NCBI RefSeq assembly: GCF_009905215.1
Contig: NZ_CP047593.1
Coordinates: 1,616,900 to 1,680,899, forward strand
From: Tichowtungia aerotolerans
Lineage (GTDB): Bacteria > Verrucomicrobiota > Kiritimatiellia > Kiritimatiellales > Tichowtungiaceae
Reading direction: 5' to 3'
DNA: 64,000 bases
Position numbers and translations under genes: made by a program. Within the stretch, counting starts at the first letter, position 1; each line of letters begins with the position of its first letter. Below, in pieces: positions 63,016 through 64,000 of this stretch. The notes below the pieces were generated by a model. It was not told the DNA's origin. It searched no databases and saw nothing but the letters and a program-made list of their open reading frames with translations.

Positions 63016-63043
63016 ATTAGGTTTTATCCGTTTTTCGTGATTC
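63016..63043 (+). repeat. 28-bp element upstream of a sulfatase, copy 2
   Basis: ATTAGGTTTTATCCGTTTTT continuing CGTGATTC, matching 34543-34570 at 25 of 28 bases. It lies 63 bases before the ATG of the last sulfatase. Confidence 0.65.
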
Positions 63044-63105
63044 TCAGGGTTGGTATTTTCATAGAATATCATGTTGCTTTCAAATGTTGAGAGGAACCAA
63101 GCCCT

Positions 63106-64000
63106 ATGAAAAAGACCGCTTTTGCTGCTGCAACCCTGATCTGCACATTGTCGGCGCAGGCCGCATCGCCGAATTTCCTGGTGATTCTGCTCGATGATGC
63201 GGGCTGGCGCGATCTCGGATTCACCGGCAACACATACATCGAAACGCCGAACCTTGACCGGTTGGCGGAGCAGTCCATCCAGTTTCCGACCGCCTATGCC
63301 ACCCATCCGTTCTGTGCGCCGAGCCGCCAGAGCCTGGTGACCGGCCAGTGGCCCGCCCGCACGGCATGGACGCAGCGCTCGGAAGTGGCTCATCCCGATG
63401 CGCCGCGCGGCGCGGCGGCGTATGCGGCGGCGGGCGCATATGCATGGAGCGGCCGTCCTCTCGAATTCACCAGTCTGGCCGAGGCGCTCAAAGGCGCGGG
63501 CTATGCCACAGCCCATATCGGCAAATGGCACTTCGGCGAAGTGAAGGCCCGAGTGACTCCGGAGAGTGAAGGCTTTGACGTTAACTTTGGCGGCGGGCAG
63601 GGTGTCGGTGCTGTCAAAAACTTTTTTGCGCCCTACCAGGGGATGCCCGGCAATGTGGAAGCACCCGAAGGCGAATATCTTACCGATCGTCTGACGCAGG
63701 AAACCATCGACTTTATTCGCGACCATAAAACCGAACCGTTTTACGTGCAGCTCTGGCACTATGCTCCGCACACGCCGATTATGGCGCCTGAAAAGATCGT
63801 TCAGAAATACCGGAAAAAACGTGAAGCGCTTGGTGACAACTCGCTCAACCCGACCTATGCGGCGATGATTGATGTGGTCGACCAGGGCGTCGGCCGGATT
63901 TTCCAAACCTTGGAAAAACTGGGGTTGGCCGACAACACCGTCATTCTCTTTGCTTCCGACAACGGCGGTGTGCAGTCGCTCGGCTCGGTCCCGGTTACGT
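63106..64000 (+). CDS. Exported S1-family sulfatase, N-terminal part (3' end outside window)
   Basis: The first 298 residues of a sulfatase; the frame is open to the window end. Signal peptide 1-19 (LICTLSAQA). NFLVILLDDAGWRDLGFTG begins the metal site, the formylglycine motif is C70-A-P-S-R in FCAPSRQSLVTGQ, and GKWHFG, HYAPHTPI and FASDNGG follow. The sequence has a Gly/Ala-rich insert at ~98-112 (RGAAAYAAAGAYAWSG), longer than usual for this region. Formylglycine formation would be required. A palindrome copy (63901-63915) is read as FQTLEK. The 28-bp element shared with the sulfatase at 34629 lies upstream. The subfamily is not assigned. Confidence 0.92.
   Translation, partial: MKKTAFAAATLICTLSAQAASPNFLVILLDDAGWRDLGFTGNTYIETPNLDRLAEQSIQFPTAYATHPFCAPSRQSLVTGQWPARTAWTQRSEVAHPDAPRGAAAYAAAGAYAWSGRPLEFTSLAEALKGAGYATAHIGKWHFGEVKARVTPESEGFDVNFGGGQGVGAVKNFFAPYQGMPGNVEAPEGEYLTDRLTQETIDFIRDHKTEPFYVQLWHYAPHTPIMAPEKIVQKYRKKREALGDNSLNPTYAAMIDVVDQGVGRIFQTLEKLGLADNTVILFASDNGGVQSLGSVPVT

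Overview
The window looks like a polysaccharide-utilisation region from a marine member of the PVC superphylum, most likely a Kiritimatiellota (Pontiella-like) or related Verrucomicrobiota bacterium. This is an inference from gene content: five S1-family sulfatases, glycoside hydrolases GH78, GH106-like, GH110-like, GH65, GH3, GH13-like, GH127-like and two GH5/GH42-like enzymes, secreted proteins with FG-GAP propellers, a T5SS/PEP-CTERM-type repeat protein, three GPH sugar:cation symporters and one SSS symporter. There is no SusC/SusD pair and no rRNA or tRNA. I found no insertion sequence and no CRISPR array.

Layout. 1-13.5 kb: the tail of one GH110-like beta-helix enzyme, then an ATGA-coupled set (GH78, GPH transporter, second GH110-like enzyme), a LacI-sensor/AraC-HTH hybrid regulator, and a GH65 phosphorylase followed by a secreted protein of unknown family and a secreted GH13-like protein. 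13.5-14.4 kb: a SixA phosphatase plus what looks like a decayed SixA fragment. 14.4-31.8 kb: a GntR/LacI hybrid regulator, a minus-strand GH3 + GPH transporter pair, a large multidomain GH-A enzyme coupled to a sulfatase, three exported proteins that share an unrecognised 'FDNG' domain, a GH127-like enzyme and a HAD hydrolase. An ATCCTACAA motif recurs in the promoters of this block and may define one regulon. 32.1-44.5 kb: a gene interrupted by an in-frame TAG, a second member of the unknown secreted family, three consecutive sulfatases, an esterase, a GPH transporter and a secreted GH42-like enzyme. 44.5-51.5 kb (minus): GH106-like enzyme, DapA-family aldolase/lyase, SSS symporter and two small exported paralogues; a LacI regulator diverges from this set. 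52.8-64 kb: two tandem FG-GAP proteins related by duplication, an esterase, the T5SS-type repeat protein and the start of a fifth sulfatase.

How the parts may work together. Exported enzymes (GH-A enzymes, GH110-like, GH13-like, sulfatases, PF14099-like lyase, FG-GAP proteins) would cut and desulfate a complex, probably sulfated, rhamnose- and galactose-containing algal polysaccharide. Symporters would import oligosaccharides, which the signal-less GH78, GH106-like, GH65, GH3, GH127-like enzymes, esterase and one sulfatase would finish in the cytoplasm. The substrate is inferred from enzyme classes only.

The strongest unexplained signals are a dispersed palindrome TTCCARNNNYTGGAA (14 exact copies, mostly inside genes and in several reading frames), the ATCCTACAA operator candidate, two secreted protein families I cannot name, a sulfatase signal peptide that seems to be encoded by an intergenic inverted repeat, and a 28-bp element upstream of two sulfatases.
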